64,000 nucleotides of DNA, from assembly GCF_008364795.1 (NCBI RefSeq), contig NZ_VTTM01000007.1, positions 62,001 to 126,000 of the forward strand. The letters run 5' to 3'. The first letter of the stretch is position 1. Each line of letters opens with the position of its first letter. Under the pieces are notes generated by a model that saw nothing but the letters and a program-made list of their open reading frames with translations, was not told where the DNA came from and ran no database searches. The position numbers and the translations under genes were made by a program. This DNA is from Azospirillum oryzae. GTDB taxonomy: Bacteria; Pseudomonadota; Alphaproteobacteria; Azospirillales; Azospirillaceae. Positions 57,565-64,000 of this stretch are shown here, piece by piece.

Positions 57565-59199
57565 CTAATCCTCGTCGTCCGGCTGCCAGGCCCGGCGGCG
57601 CAGCTTGAAGCGCTGGACCTTGCCGGTCTCCGTCCGCGGCAGCGCGTCGAGGAATTCCACCGCGCGTGGATATTTGTAGGGCGCGATGTGCTCCTTGACG
57701 AAGCTCTGCAGTTCCTCCGCCAGCCGCTCGTCGGGGCGGATGTCGTCGCGCAGCACGACGAAGGCCTTGGGGATGGTGCCGCGCACGGGATCGGGGGCGG
57801 CGATCACCGCGCATTCCTGCACCGCCTCGTGGCTCAGCAGGATGTTCTCGACCTCCAGGCCGGAGATCTTGTAGCCGGCCGAGACGATCAGGTCGTCGGT
57901 GCGGGCGTGATACCAGAAGAAGCCGTCCTCATCGACGTGGAAGGCGTCGCCGGTCAGGTTCCAGCCCTGATGGACATAGCTTTCCTGGCGCGGATCGTCG
58001 AGATAGAGGCAGCCGGTCGCGCCGCGCACCGCCAGCCGCCCGACCTGACCGGGGGGCAGCCGGCGGAACTGGTCGTCGACCACCATCGCCTCGTAGCCCG
58101 GCACCGGCTTGCCGGTGGACCCCGGCCGGACGTCGCCGGGGACGGCGTGCAGCACGGCGTTCAGCAGCTCGGTGGTGCCCAGGCTGTCGAGGATCTGCAG
58201 CCCGGTGGCGTCGTGCCAGCCCTCGAAGGTCTGCTGCGGCAGCGGCTCCCCGGCGGAGACGCAAAGGCGCAGGGAGGACAGCCCCTTCGCCAGCCCGGGG
58301 TCGGCGGCCATGCGGCCGATCATGCCGCGATAGACGGTGGGCACGGTGAACATCACCGTCGCCCGATGGCGGGTGGCGGCCTCCAGCAGCCGGTCGGCGG
58401 TTCCGCGCTCCAGCAGGATGACCGACGCGCCGATGCGCAGCGGGAACAGCAGCAGCCCGCCCAGCCCATAGGCGAAGGCCAGCGTCGGCGAGCCGCAGAA
58501 CACGTCCTCGGCCGTCGTCCCCAGCACGGAGCGCGGCGACAGGTCGGAAATCGCCAGCAGATGGCGGTGGAAATGAGCGGCCGCCTTCGGCGTTCCGGTG
58601 GTGCCGGAGGTGAAGGCGATCAGCGCCACGTCGTCCTGCGCCGTGTCGGCGGCCTCGAACCCGGCCGGCTTGGTGGCGATGCGGTGTTCCAGCTCGCCGT
58701 CGCGGAAGCCGATGATGCGCAGCGACGGCAGCGCCGCCTCTTCCAGATCGTCGAGGAAATGGGTGTCGCACAGCGCCATGTCGATGGAGGCGCGCTTCAG
58801 CACGTCGGCCAGCTCCGGCGCGCGCAGCAGCGGCATCGTCGGCACCAGAACGCCGCCGGCCTTGATGACCGCCAGCCAGCAGGCGGCCAGCATCGGCGTG
58901 TTGGGACCGCGCAGCAGGACGCGGTTGCCGGTGACCAGCCCGTAATCCTCGGTCAGGACACGGGCGATGCGGTCGACGGTGTCGCGCATCCGGCCATAGC
59001 TCCACACCTCGCCATCGCCGCCGATCAGGCAGGGACGCCCGTCCCAGCCGCGCTCGCGCCAGCCGTCGATCAGGACGGAGGCGGCGTTCAGGCGCTTCGG
59101 GTATTGGAGTTCGGGGCGTTCGAGAATCAGGTCGGGGCGTTGCGCCGGCGCCGGCAGCCGGTCACGGGTGAAGCTGTCCAGATGTCCGGATGGCGTCAT
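57565..59199 (-). CDS. Aromatic acyl-CoA ligase (2-aminobenzoate/benzoate type)
   Basis: A 544-residue AMP-forming acid-CoA ligase. The ATP loop is FTSGTTGTPKAAAHFHRH, the mid motif DSLGTTELL, and the hinge/C-domain YHARTDDLIVSAGYKISGLEVE. The final PRTETGKVQRFKLR holds the adenylation lysine. The N-terminal LQYPKRLNAASVLIDGW is typical of the benzoate/2-aminobenzoate group. The ATG at 59199 has GGGGGAGG about ten bases upstream. No ring-cleavage genes are adjacent. Confidence 0.84.
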   Translation of the reverse strand: MTPSGHLDSFTRDRLPAPAQRPDLILERPELQYPKRLNAASVLIDGWRERGWDGRPCLIGGDGEVWSYGRMRDTVDRIARVLTEDYGLVTGNRVLLRGPNTPMLAACWLAVIKAGGVLVPTMPLLRAPELADVLKRASIDMALCDTHFLDDLEEAALPSLRIIGFRDGELEHRIATKPAGFEAADTAQDDVALIAFTSGTTGTPKAAAHFHRHLLAISDLSPRSVLGTTAEDVFCGSPTLAFAYGLGGLLLFPLRIGASVILLERGTADRLLEAATRHRATVMFTVPTVYRGMIGRMAADPGLAKGLSSLRLCVSAGEPLPQQTFEGWHDATGLQILDSLGTTELLNAVLHAVPGDVRPGSTGKPVPGYEAMVVDDQFRRLPPGQVGRLAVRGATGCLYLDDPRQESYVHQGWNLTGDAFHVDEDGFFWYHARTDDLIVSAGYKISGLEVENILLSHEAVQECAVIAAPDPVRGTIPKAFVVLRDDIRPDERLAEELQSFVKEHIAPYKYPRAVEFLDALPRTETGKVQRFKLRRRAWQPDDED

Positions 59200-59554
59200 G
59201 CGCGGTGCTGCCTCCCCCCATTGGGTGACGGGGAGGATGGGGCCGGCGTGATCGGTGGGCGGAACCGGCCGCCACACGCGCGGTTCAGACACGGCCATAC
59301 CATCGGCCGGCGCGAATGCGCATCCCTTCATGGGCAATGCTCCATCTCCCCCCGCAGAGGACGCATGAACACGCCTCCGTCTTATCTTTTATGCTCCGAC
59401 TATAGTGCCAGGGGGCGCAAGTGAGCCATGCAACGAACGAATGGTGGGTGCACCATCAATCGCCATTCGTGCCGGGACAAGTGACTGAAAACGCCTGTTT
59501 TTCGTTGGTAAGACGCATGATTCGGGCCGAAAGTACGGGTCGGCGTACCAATTT
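59200..59554. other. 355-base gap between ligase and unknown gene
   Basis: The gap lies between two leftward genes. It holds the dyad described separately at 59441-59456, a TATAGT element near 59400, and no ORF with convincing start and codon pattern. A chance match to the EcfG consensus on the plus strand (59261-59285) points into non-coding sequence. Confidence 0.4.
59441..59456. promoter_or_regulatory. Operator-like dyad upstream of CoA ligase
   Basis: ATGGTG-GGTG-CACCAT has perfect 6-bp arms. It lies about 240 bases upstream of the ligase start and is compatible with a small-molecule-responsive repressor site. The cognate regulator is not in the window. Confidence 0.35.
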
Positions 59555-60088
59555 TCAGCCGTTCTGCAGATAGATGTCGATCTCGCCCTGCTCCATCACA
59601 TGGGCGGTGCCGTGGATGATGCCGTTGGCGATCTGGATGATGCGGTGGATCATCGCGACGGAGGCCTGGCAGTCCATCCGCAGCTTGTCGGGATCGCCGC
59701 TGTCGATGTCGGTGCCGATCCGCTCCAGCGTGTGGGCGATCACCTGATGGGCCTGTGCGATGGTGTCCTCGAAGGGGCGGAGGAACTTTGACGGCACATG
59801 GCCGTAGGCCTCGATCGCCAGTTCCTTGTCGGAAAAGCCGCTGTCGCGGAAATGCTCGGCATAGCTCTTGGGCTGCCAGATGCGGCATTCCTCCAGCATG
59901 TCCGGCATGTCCGGGATCATCTCGATCAGCATCACGATTTCGTTGAAGTGATTGAGATAGTCGGTCGCCAGCAGCGTCTTTTCGGAAATGTTCGTGCCGC
60001 GCACGCGTTGCCGCCACCGGACGAAGTCGGCCAGTTCATCCGGCGGAATGCCATCCATCAGGGACCGATCCAACTCTTGGTCTTCCAT
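59555..60088 (-). CDS. Hypothetical helical protein, possibly stress-regulated
   Basis: A soluble 177-residue, mostly helical and acidic protein: EDQELDRSLMDGIPPDELADFVRWRQ, FNEIVMLIEMIPDMPDMLEEC, LRMDCQASVAMIHRIIQIANGIIHGTAHVMEQ. No known domain is recognised. ATG 60088 is used; TTG 60094 would add two residues. An EcfG-type promoter on the same strand lies about 240 bases upstream (60330-60354), and phyR lies beyond it. Confidence 0.65.
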   Translation of the reverse strand: MEDQELDRSLMDGIPPDELADFVRWRQRVRGTNISEKTLLATDYLNHFNEIVMLIEMIPDMPDMLEECRIWQPKSYAEHFRDSGFSDKELAIEAYGHVPSKFLRPFEDTIAQAHQVIAHTLERIGTDIDSGDPDKLRMDCQASVAMIHRIIQIANGIIHGTAHVMEQGEIDIYLQNG

Positions 60089-60172
60089 GCACAAACCCGG
60101 ACCCGATGACGCCCAACCCCAACCGTGTGCCGATGTCCTTAACGTTGGATTAAACGGGTTGCAAGCGTCGGG

Positions 60173-60187
60173 TGGTGAAAGTCACCA
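60173..60187. promoter_or_regulatory. Operator-like dyad in leader of gene 59555
   Basis: TGGTGA-AAG-TCACCA is a perfect 6-bp dyad 85 bases upstream of the start codon. It resembles small-regulator binding sites; no regulator can be named. Confidence 0.35.
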
Positions 60188-60329
60188 ATTGACGAAATGA
60201 AAGCGGTGACAGGGCCGTTATCCATCCAGATAAAAATTCGCCGCCGGCGCCCGTCCGCATGATGTCGCGGCGGCGCCCGGCGGCGAAAGGACTGGCGGTT
60301 CAGGGAGGAATCACACCATTGGCGGTTCC

Positions 60330-60354
60330 AACACGGCTCCTGCCGGTTGGTTCC
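60330..60354 (-). promoter_or_regulatory. EcfG-type promoter toward gene 59555
   Basis: On the minus strand GGAAC (60354-60350), 16 bases, then TGTT (60333-60330). The form and spacing match the sites at 29894 and 32432. The leader to the first good start codon would be about 230 nt. Confidence 0.5.
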
Positions 60355-60418
60355 CGGGCGCCGTGCTTGGTTTTTTCCAATTGCCGGAACGCGCTACCGG
60401 AAAGTCAAAGTGTGCGGA

Positions 60419-60455
60419 AAGAAAAACGCGCCGGCCTGGGGGTGGCCGGCGCGTT
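60419..60455 (-). terminator. Strong minus-strand intrinsic terminator
   Basis: On the minus strand AACGCGCCGGCC and GGCCGGCGCGTT form a perfect 12-bp stem with a seven-base loop, followed by TTTCTTT. No coding gene lies just upstream on that strand, which implies a small non-coding transcript. Confidence 0.75.
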
Positions 60456-60530
60456 CGAGGATCGGGAACACTCGCCTCGCCCTCACACGGCAGCTGCACA
60501 GCAGATGCCGGAGGGCAAAGTCAGAGTAGG
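60419..60530 (-). ncRNA. Candidate small RNA between phyR and gene 59555
   Basis: Minus-strand sequence ending at the terminator above. Reading 5' to 3' it forms CGGCA-T-CTGC-TGT-GCAG-C-TGCCG (about 60510-60489), then a short CGAGG...CCTCG stem, then the terminator hairpin. The 5' end and promoter are uncertain. It lies in an 856-base region (60089-60944) with no supported protein gene, adjacent to phyR. It is not recognisable to me as 6S, SRP or tmRNA. Confidence 0.45.
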
Positions 60531-60944
60531 CCGGTAAGTCTTTCGGAACGGTTAAATCCTCCCCTCCGCAACCCCCTATGCGGCGGTGGTCATAGACCGC
60601 CGGCAGGGCCGGCCGGGCCCTGTCATGCCCTGTTGCATACCATGCATACTGAGTAATCCGTTGCGGGTATCTCGAATAAATCTTTCGGGTTCACTCCCGT
60701 TAGGCCGTGGACTGCGCCATATGAATTTGACCGTTACGGGTCGCAATGCGTCAGTCTGCTGTGGAAGCAGCGTCGATGGCGTCGCGATCTCCGACGGGAA
60801 CCGACTGCCGGAATTCGTCGCCGGGATTCGTCGCCGAACACCCAAGCCCGGAAGGATCGGGTTGCACCGGCCGCATCGGGTATCCGGGGCGGCATGTCGG
60901 GTGGATGCCAGGAACACGCGCCGCAGAAAGGCACGGGGAGAGAG

Positions 60945-61748
60945 ATGGAGCAGTACACCGGTCACTTCATGCAGCATTTGCCCTACCTGCGCCGCTATGC
61001 CCGCGCGCTGACCGGGACGAACGGGCGGGGGGACGCCTTGGTGACCCGCACCCTGGAATGGTATCTGGAGGCGGACGAGGCTGAAACCGGCCGGGGCGGC
61101 GACCTGTCGCGCGGCACGCTCTATCGCCATCTGAACGAGTTGCAGGACGAAGAAGGCTCGCCCCCGGCGGTGGCGCCGTACCATCCGGTCGAATCGGCGC
61201 TGATGACGCTGGAGGAGACCGACCGTCGGCTCTACCTTCTGGTCAATCTGGAGGATCTGCCGGTCAGCGAGGCTGCGGCCGTCCTGGGCATCGCCCCGGA
61301 AGACGCGATGGAGCGGCTGAACCACGCCCGCGAGCGTGTCCGCGCCCGGCTGACCGCCACCATCCTGATCGTCGAGGATGATGCCATCATCGCCTTCGAT
61401 CTGGCGGAAACGGTGCGCGGCATGGGCCACATCGTCTGCGGCAACGCGGCGACGATGGACGAGGCGCTGTCGCTGGCGGCGGAACACCGGCCGACGCTGG
61501 CCCTGATGGACATCCGGCTCGCCGACGGCGACAACGGGCTGGAGGTGGCGCGCGCGTTGCGGGCCCGCCGGTTCCTGCCGGTGATCTTCGTCACCGCCTT
61601 CCCGGACGATCTGGCCAAGCACGGACTGGAGCATCTGGGTCCGGTCATCCCGAAACCCTTCACCCGCGACCAGATCGAACAGGCGATCACCCGCGCGGTG
61701 TTCATGCCCCAGCCGGAAGACGCCCACGAGACGGCGCAGCCCCACTGA
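60945..61748 (+). CDS. phyR: General stress response regulator PhyR
   Basis: A 267-residue response regulator with the inverted PhyR layout. Residues 1-about 135 form an ECF-sigma-like domain (HLPYLRRYARALTGTNGRGDALV and LYLLVNLEDLPVSEAAAVLGI). Residues 138-260 form a receiver domain with Asp189 in LMDIRLADGD. When phosphorylated, PhyR binds the anti-sigma factor NepR and frees EcfG. ATG 60945 follows GGGGAG. Usually phyR neighbours nepR and ecfG; here neither is next to it, so it is an orphan or second copy. Confidence 0.93.
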   Translation: MEQYTGHFMQHLPYLRRYARALTGTNGRGDALVTRTLEWYLEADEAETGRGGDLSRGTLYRHLNELQDEEGSPPAVAPYHPVESALMTLEETDRRLYLLVNLEDLPVSEAAAVLGIAPEDAMERLNHARERVRARLTATILIVEDDAIIAFDLAETVRGMGHIVCGNAATMDEALSLAAEHRPTLALMDIRLADGDNGLEVARALRARRFLPVIFVTAFPDDLAKHGLEHLGPVIPKPFTRDQIEQAITRAVFMPQPEDAHETAQPH

Positions 61749-61772
61749 GGGGCGGCACCGCCTGATCCGGCT

Positions 61773-62639
61773 TCAGCGGAAGACCACCGTCTTGTTGCCG
61801 TTCAGCAGCACGCGGTGCTCCACGTGATAGCGGACGGCGCGGGCCAGCACGATGTTCTCGATGTCACGCCCGATGGCCACCAGGTCGTCGGGCGTCATCG
61901 TATGGTCGACGCGCTCGGCCTCCTGCTCGATGATCGGGCCTTCGTCGAGGTTGGAGGTGACATAGTGCGCGGTGGCGCCGATCAGCTTCACGCCTCTCGC
62001 ATGGGCCTGATGGTAGGGCTTGGCCCCCTTGAAGCTGGGCAGGAAGCTGTGGTGGATGTTGATGACCCGACCGGCCATCCGCTCGCACAAGGCCCCCGAC
62101 AGCACCTGCATGTAGCGGGCGAGCACGACGAGGTCGACCTTCTCCTCGTCCACGATCTCCAGAAGGCGGGCTTCCTGATGCGCCTTGTTGTCGGGGCCGA
62201 CCGGCAGATGGTGGAACGGGATGTTGTGCCACGCCGCCAGCTGGTAGAAGTCGCGGTGGTTGGAGACGATGGCCGGGATTTCGATCGGCAGGTAGCCGGT
62301 GCGGTAGCGGTACAGCAGGTCGTTCAGGCAGTGGCCGAACTTCGACACCATGATCAGCACGCGCGGCCGGCGGCGAGCATCGTGGATCTGCCAGGTCATG
62401 CCGAAGCGTTCCGCCACCTGAGCGGCGAACTCGGCCTCCAGCTGCTCCTTCGTCGGCCCGGCCGGGTTGCCGTTGAAGCTGACTCGCATGAAGAACAGGC
62501 CGGAAATGCGGTCGCCGAACTGCGCGCTGTCGATGATGTTACAGCTCCGCTCCGCCAGGAAGCCGGACACCGCGAAGACGATGCCGACGGTGTCGGGGCA
62601 GGAAACGGTGAGGATATAGTCGGAGCCGGTCTCAGACAT
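61773..62639 (-). CDS. purU: Formyltetrahydrofolate deformylase
   Basis: A 288-residue enzyme that hydrolyses 10-formyl-THF to formate and THF, balancing one-carbon pools and supplying formate for purine synthesis. An N-terminal ACT domain (YILTVSCPDTVGIVFAVSGFLAER) precedes the formyltransferase fold with NIHHSFLPSFKGAKPYHQA. GATAHYVTSNLDEGPIIEQ carries the catalytic His/Asp. It is convergent with phyR, 24 bases apart. ATG 62639 has GGTGG upstream. Confidence 0.95.
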   Translation of the reverse strand: MSETGSDYILTVSCPDTVGIVFAVSGFLAERSCNIIDSAQFGDRISGLFFMRVSFNGNPAGPTKEQLEAEFAAQVAERFGMTWQIHDARRRPRVLIMVSKFGHCLNDLLYRYRTGYLPIEIPAIVSNHRDFYQLAAWHNIPFHHLPVGPDNKAHQEARLLEIVDEEKVDLVVLARYMQVLSGALCERMAGRVINIHHSFLPSFKGAKPYHQAHARGVKLIGATAHYVTSNLDEGPIIEQEAERVDHTMTPDDLVAIGRDIENIVLARAVRYHVEHRVLLNGNKTVVFR

Positions 62640-62861
62640 CGCGCGTCCACCATGGCGTACAGCAAGAATAAGGGGGGAAGCTTCCCTAGCACGAACGCCG
62701 CGATGTTGCACCCGCTTCATGAGCGGATGCGCACATGGCTGCACCGTCACGCAGGATTGCCCCCGAACCCGCCCTCCCCACGCCGCTCTGGCGCAGATGC
62801 GCCGGCGGTGCGACAATCGGCGGCGGCCGGACTGGCCGGCATCGGGAAGGCGGGGTTACCC

Positions 62862-63248
62862 ATGGCAACCGGCGGCAAGATCATCGGTGAATACACCAAG
62901 GGCAAGGTCGACAAGCTGATGACGGCGGATGCCGCCGACAGCAGCCGCAGCCAGCGCATCCGCCATTTCCTGGAAAACATGGATGCGGCGATCCTGGAGG
63001 CCAACTGCGAGGTCATCGGGCGCGAACTGCCGAACCTGGACCGCGACAGCTTCCTGCGCATGGCGGTGCGGGTGGCGGAACTGCGCGCCGACTATATCCG
63101 CGCCGGCCTGAAGATGTCCGAATCCCGGCATCCCGATTCCTCCACCGTCACCGACCTCGCCCGCCTGCGCGCGGCCTACGAGGAGATGCTGGCCGTCTAT
63201 GAAGCCGCCGAACGGGTGATCGAGCGCGGATACGCCAAGCTGGGGTGA
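62862..63248 (+). CDS. Hypothetical helical protein
   Basis: A 128-residue protein of unknown family. It looks all-helical and charged: RIRHFLENMDAAILEANCEVIGRELPNLDRDSFLRMAVRVAELRADYI and ARLRAAYEEMLAVYEAAERVIERGYAKL. No signal peptide or membrane segment is seen. A GGGAAGG purine stretch precedes the ATG. It is divergent from purU across 222 bases. Function unknown. Confidence 0.6.
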   Translation: MATGGKIIGEYTKGKVDKLMTADAADSSRSQRIRHFLENMDAAILEANCEVIGRELPNLDRDSFLRMAVRVAELRADYIRAGLKMSESRHPDSSTVTDLARLRAAYEEMLAVYEAAERVIERGYAKLG

Positions 63249-63277
63249 GGCGCGGGCATTTTTTAAGGAAAGCTCCT

Positions 63278-63372
63278 TCGGCCGTCATTCCCGCGCAGGC
63301 GGGAATCCAGCCATTTCAGCAGTTTCCCAGAAAGGTTTCCTGGTTCCCCGCCTGCGCGGGGATGACGGCCGA
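63278..63372. repeat. Large REP-like inverted repeat
   Basis: The outer arms TCGGCCGTCAT and ATGACGGCCGA enclose two hairpins, TTCCCGCGCAGGCGGGAA and CCCCGCCTGCGCGGGG. The CATTCCCGCGCAGGCGGGAATCC core is a type seen widely in proteobacterial genomes. It lies 30 bases after the hypothetical gene stop. Confidence 0.75.
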
Positions 63373-63399
63373 GAGCGGCCCCCGCCGGGAGGCAGAAAC

Positions 63400-63436
63400 A
63401 AAAATCCCCTCCTCCGCGATCCTGCGGAGAAGGGGC
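63400..63436 (-). terminator. Terminator of the YdcH-like gene
   Basis: On the minus strand CCCCTTCTCCGC pairs with GCGGAGGAGGGG (one wobble), followed by ATTTTTGTTT. It lies about 80 bases after the stop of the leftward small gene at 63514. Confidence 0.75.
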
Positions 63437-63513
63437 GCGACCGATCGGTCACATATTCAGTGGCAACCTTCCATGGCGACGCCCGGTGGCCGGATGATGA
63501 CCGTCACCAGGAC

Positions 63514-63681
63514 TTAGACGTCGTGGAAATGTTCCAACTCACGACGCAGGCTGGTCGCCTCTTGCCGCAGGCCGACGATCCGGCGGACGTCAGGACTGGG
63601 CTGCTGTTCCTCGCGTTCGAGCTTGTCCTCGATATCGCGTTGCTCTTGCCGGATGATGTTGAACAGGGCTTTCCTCAACAT
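63514..63681 (-). CDS. YdcH/DUF465-like microprotein
   Basis: A 55-residue protein starting MLRKALFNIIRQEQRDIED and ending LRRELEHFHDV. The pattern of a charged helix, EEQQPSPDVRRIVGLRQE with a Pro turn, and a second Lys/Arg-rich helix is that of the YdcH/DUF465 family of small coiled proteins of unknown function. GGGAGGTG directly precedes the ATG at 63681, and a terminator follows at 63400-63436. The opposite-strand frame over the same bases lacks these signals. Confidence 0.75.
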   Translation of the reverse strand: MLRKALFNIIRQEQRDIEDKLEREEQQPSPDVRRIVGLRQEATSLRRELEHFHDV

Positions 63682-63950
63682 CGACACCTCCCGAGCTGAT
63701 CGCTAAAATTTTAGCGCTTTTTCAATCGGTCATCAAGCAACCAATCACCTCTGTCGAATTCTCAGCCTTTCAAGTGTGCCCATATGACCGGAGGCTCACA
63801 AATATTCAGAAACGGTAACCTGCCCGGTCTTGACAATACTTTTTTGCAGCCGCATTGGTTAATGAATCGGGCTAGACCAACGGGTGACGCAGCGGGTCGG
63901 GCGACCTGACGCTGCGGTCTCCCCACCTTTGCAGCATGGTATTTCTGGCG
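63682..63950. other. AT-rich divergent region near window end
   Basis: The region lies between the leftward YdcH-like gene and a possible rightward gene. A perfect palindrome CGCTAAAATTTTAGCG (63701-63716) is followed by CTTTTTTC on the plus strand. TTGACA at 63830-63835 is a good -35 box but the -10 is not clear. No other gene is seen. Confidence 0.4.
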
Positions 63951-64000
63951 ATGGATCGACGACAGCTGCTTGGGCTCGGGCTGAGCAAACTTTGGTTAAC
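63951..64000 (+). CDS. Possible exported protein, cut by window end
   Basis: An open frame from ATG 63951 (or 63936) runs to the window edge and begins MDRRQLLGLGLSKLWL. The RR followed by a hydrophobic run looks like a Tat or Sec signal peptide. Too little is visible to name it. Confidence 0.35.
   Translation, partial: MDRRQLLGLGLSKLWL

Noticed and set aside
59261..59285. GGAAC-N16-GGTT on the plus strand
   Set aside because: It matches the EcfG pattern but points into a region with no rightward gene. About one such chance match is expected in this window.
60259..60537. A 92-codon rightward frame in the phyR upstream region
   Set aside because: It crosses the strong minus-strand terminator, has no ribosome site, and its composition looks like translated non-coding DNA.
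63460..63699. A 79-codon rightward frame at the window end
   Set aside because: It is antisense to the YdcH-like gene, which has the ribosome site, family pattern and terminator.

Overview
The window is chromosomal DNA from a GC-rich alphaproteobacterium. Gene content fits an Azospirillum-like member of the Rhodospirillales: MetX/MetW methionine synthesis, a class II DAHP synthase, PhyR of the alphaproteobacterial general stress response, a polyprenyl diphosphate synthase, and many ABC importers for amines, peptides, amino acids and nucleobases. The genus is an inference from style, not an alignment. I see no rRNA, CRISPR array, prophage, insertion sequence or plasmid backbone.

Layout. 1-4.1 kb: nucleoside salvage (punA-deoC-deoA) facing a nicotinate phosphoribosyltransferase-like gene. 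4.5-11.4 kb: mixed housekeeping and stress genes (FliL-like, glutathione reductase, a periplasmic protein, manganese catalase, AmpG-like permease, class II DAHP synthase). 11.4-19.4 kb: a leftward operon that pairs a polyamine-type ABC importer with a three-subunit HcnABC/opine-oxidase-type dehydrogenase, facing an IclR regulator and a small DUF2256 gene. 19.4-25.5 kb: a rightward BMP-type nucleobase/nucleoside importer ending in a cytosine deaminase-like gene, behind a sigma-54-like site. 25.7-29.9 kb: chorismate mutase/hisC and divergent metX-metW. 29.9-36 kb: small stress-type proteins with EcfG-like promoters, an EmrB-type exporter, and copA-cueR with a clear CueR operator. 36-41.8 kb: a channel protein, a Liv-type binding protein, a TPR-glycosyltransferase fusion, a phosphatase and an AhpD-like protein. 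41.8-42.2 kb: two identical tRNA-Pro(CGG) genes in a tandem duplication. 42.3-49.4 kb: ispB, a DUF2007-methyltransferase-S49 peptidase operon, an oxalate/formate-type MFS gene, yajQ and small unknowns. 49.5-55.2 kb: the dppABCDF dipeptide importer. 55.6-64 kb: an EamA exporter, a ChbG/HpnK deacetylase, an acyl-CoA ligase, an unknown gene, a likely small RNA, phyR, purU, unknown small genes and a YdcH-like microprotein.

Themes. (1) General stress response: an orphan phyR lies about 28-54 kb from three operons with near-identical GGAAC-N16-(G/T)GTT promoters (manganese catalase; a DUF3072 protein; a pair of tiny hydrophilic proteins). A fourth such site lies near phyR itself. (2) Scavenging of organic nitrogen: the amine importer/oxidase operon, the nucleobase importer with cytosine deaminase, dpp and a Liv-type binding protein. 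(3) Related hairpin elements (CCCTCTCCC...GGGAGAGGG) sit mainly at convergent gene ends and may act as shared terminators.

Two genes shorter than 60 codons were found by reading the sequence directly: DUF2256 at 19196-19375 and a YdcH-like gene at 63514-63681.
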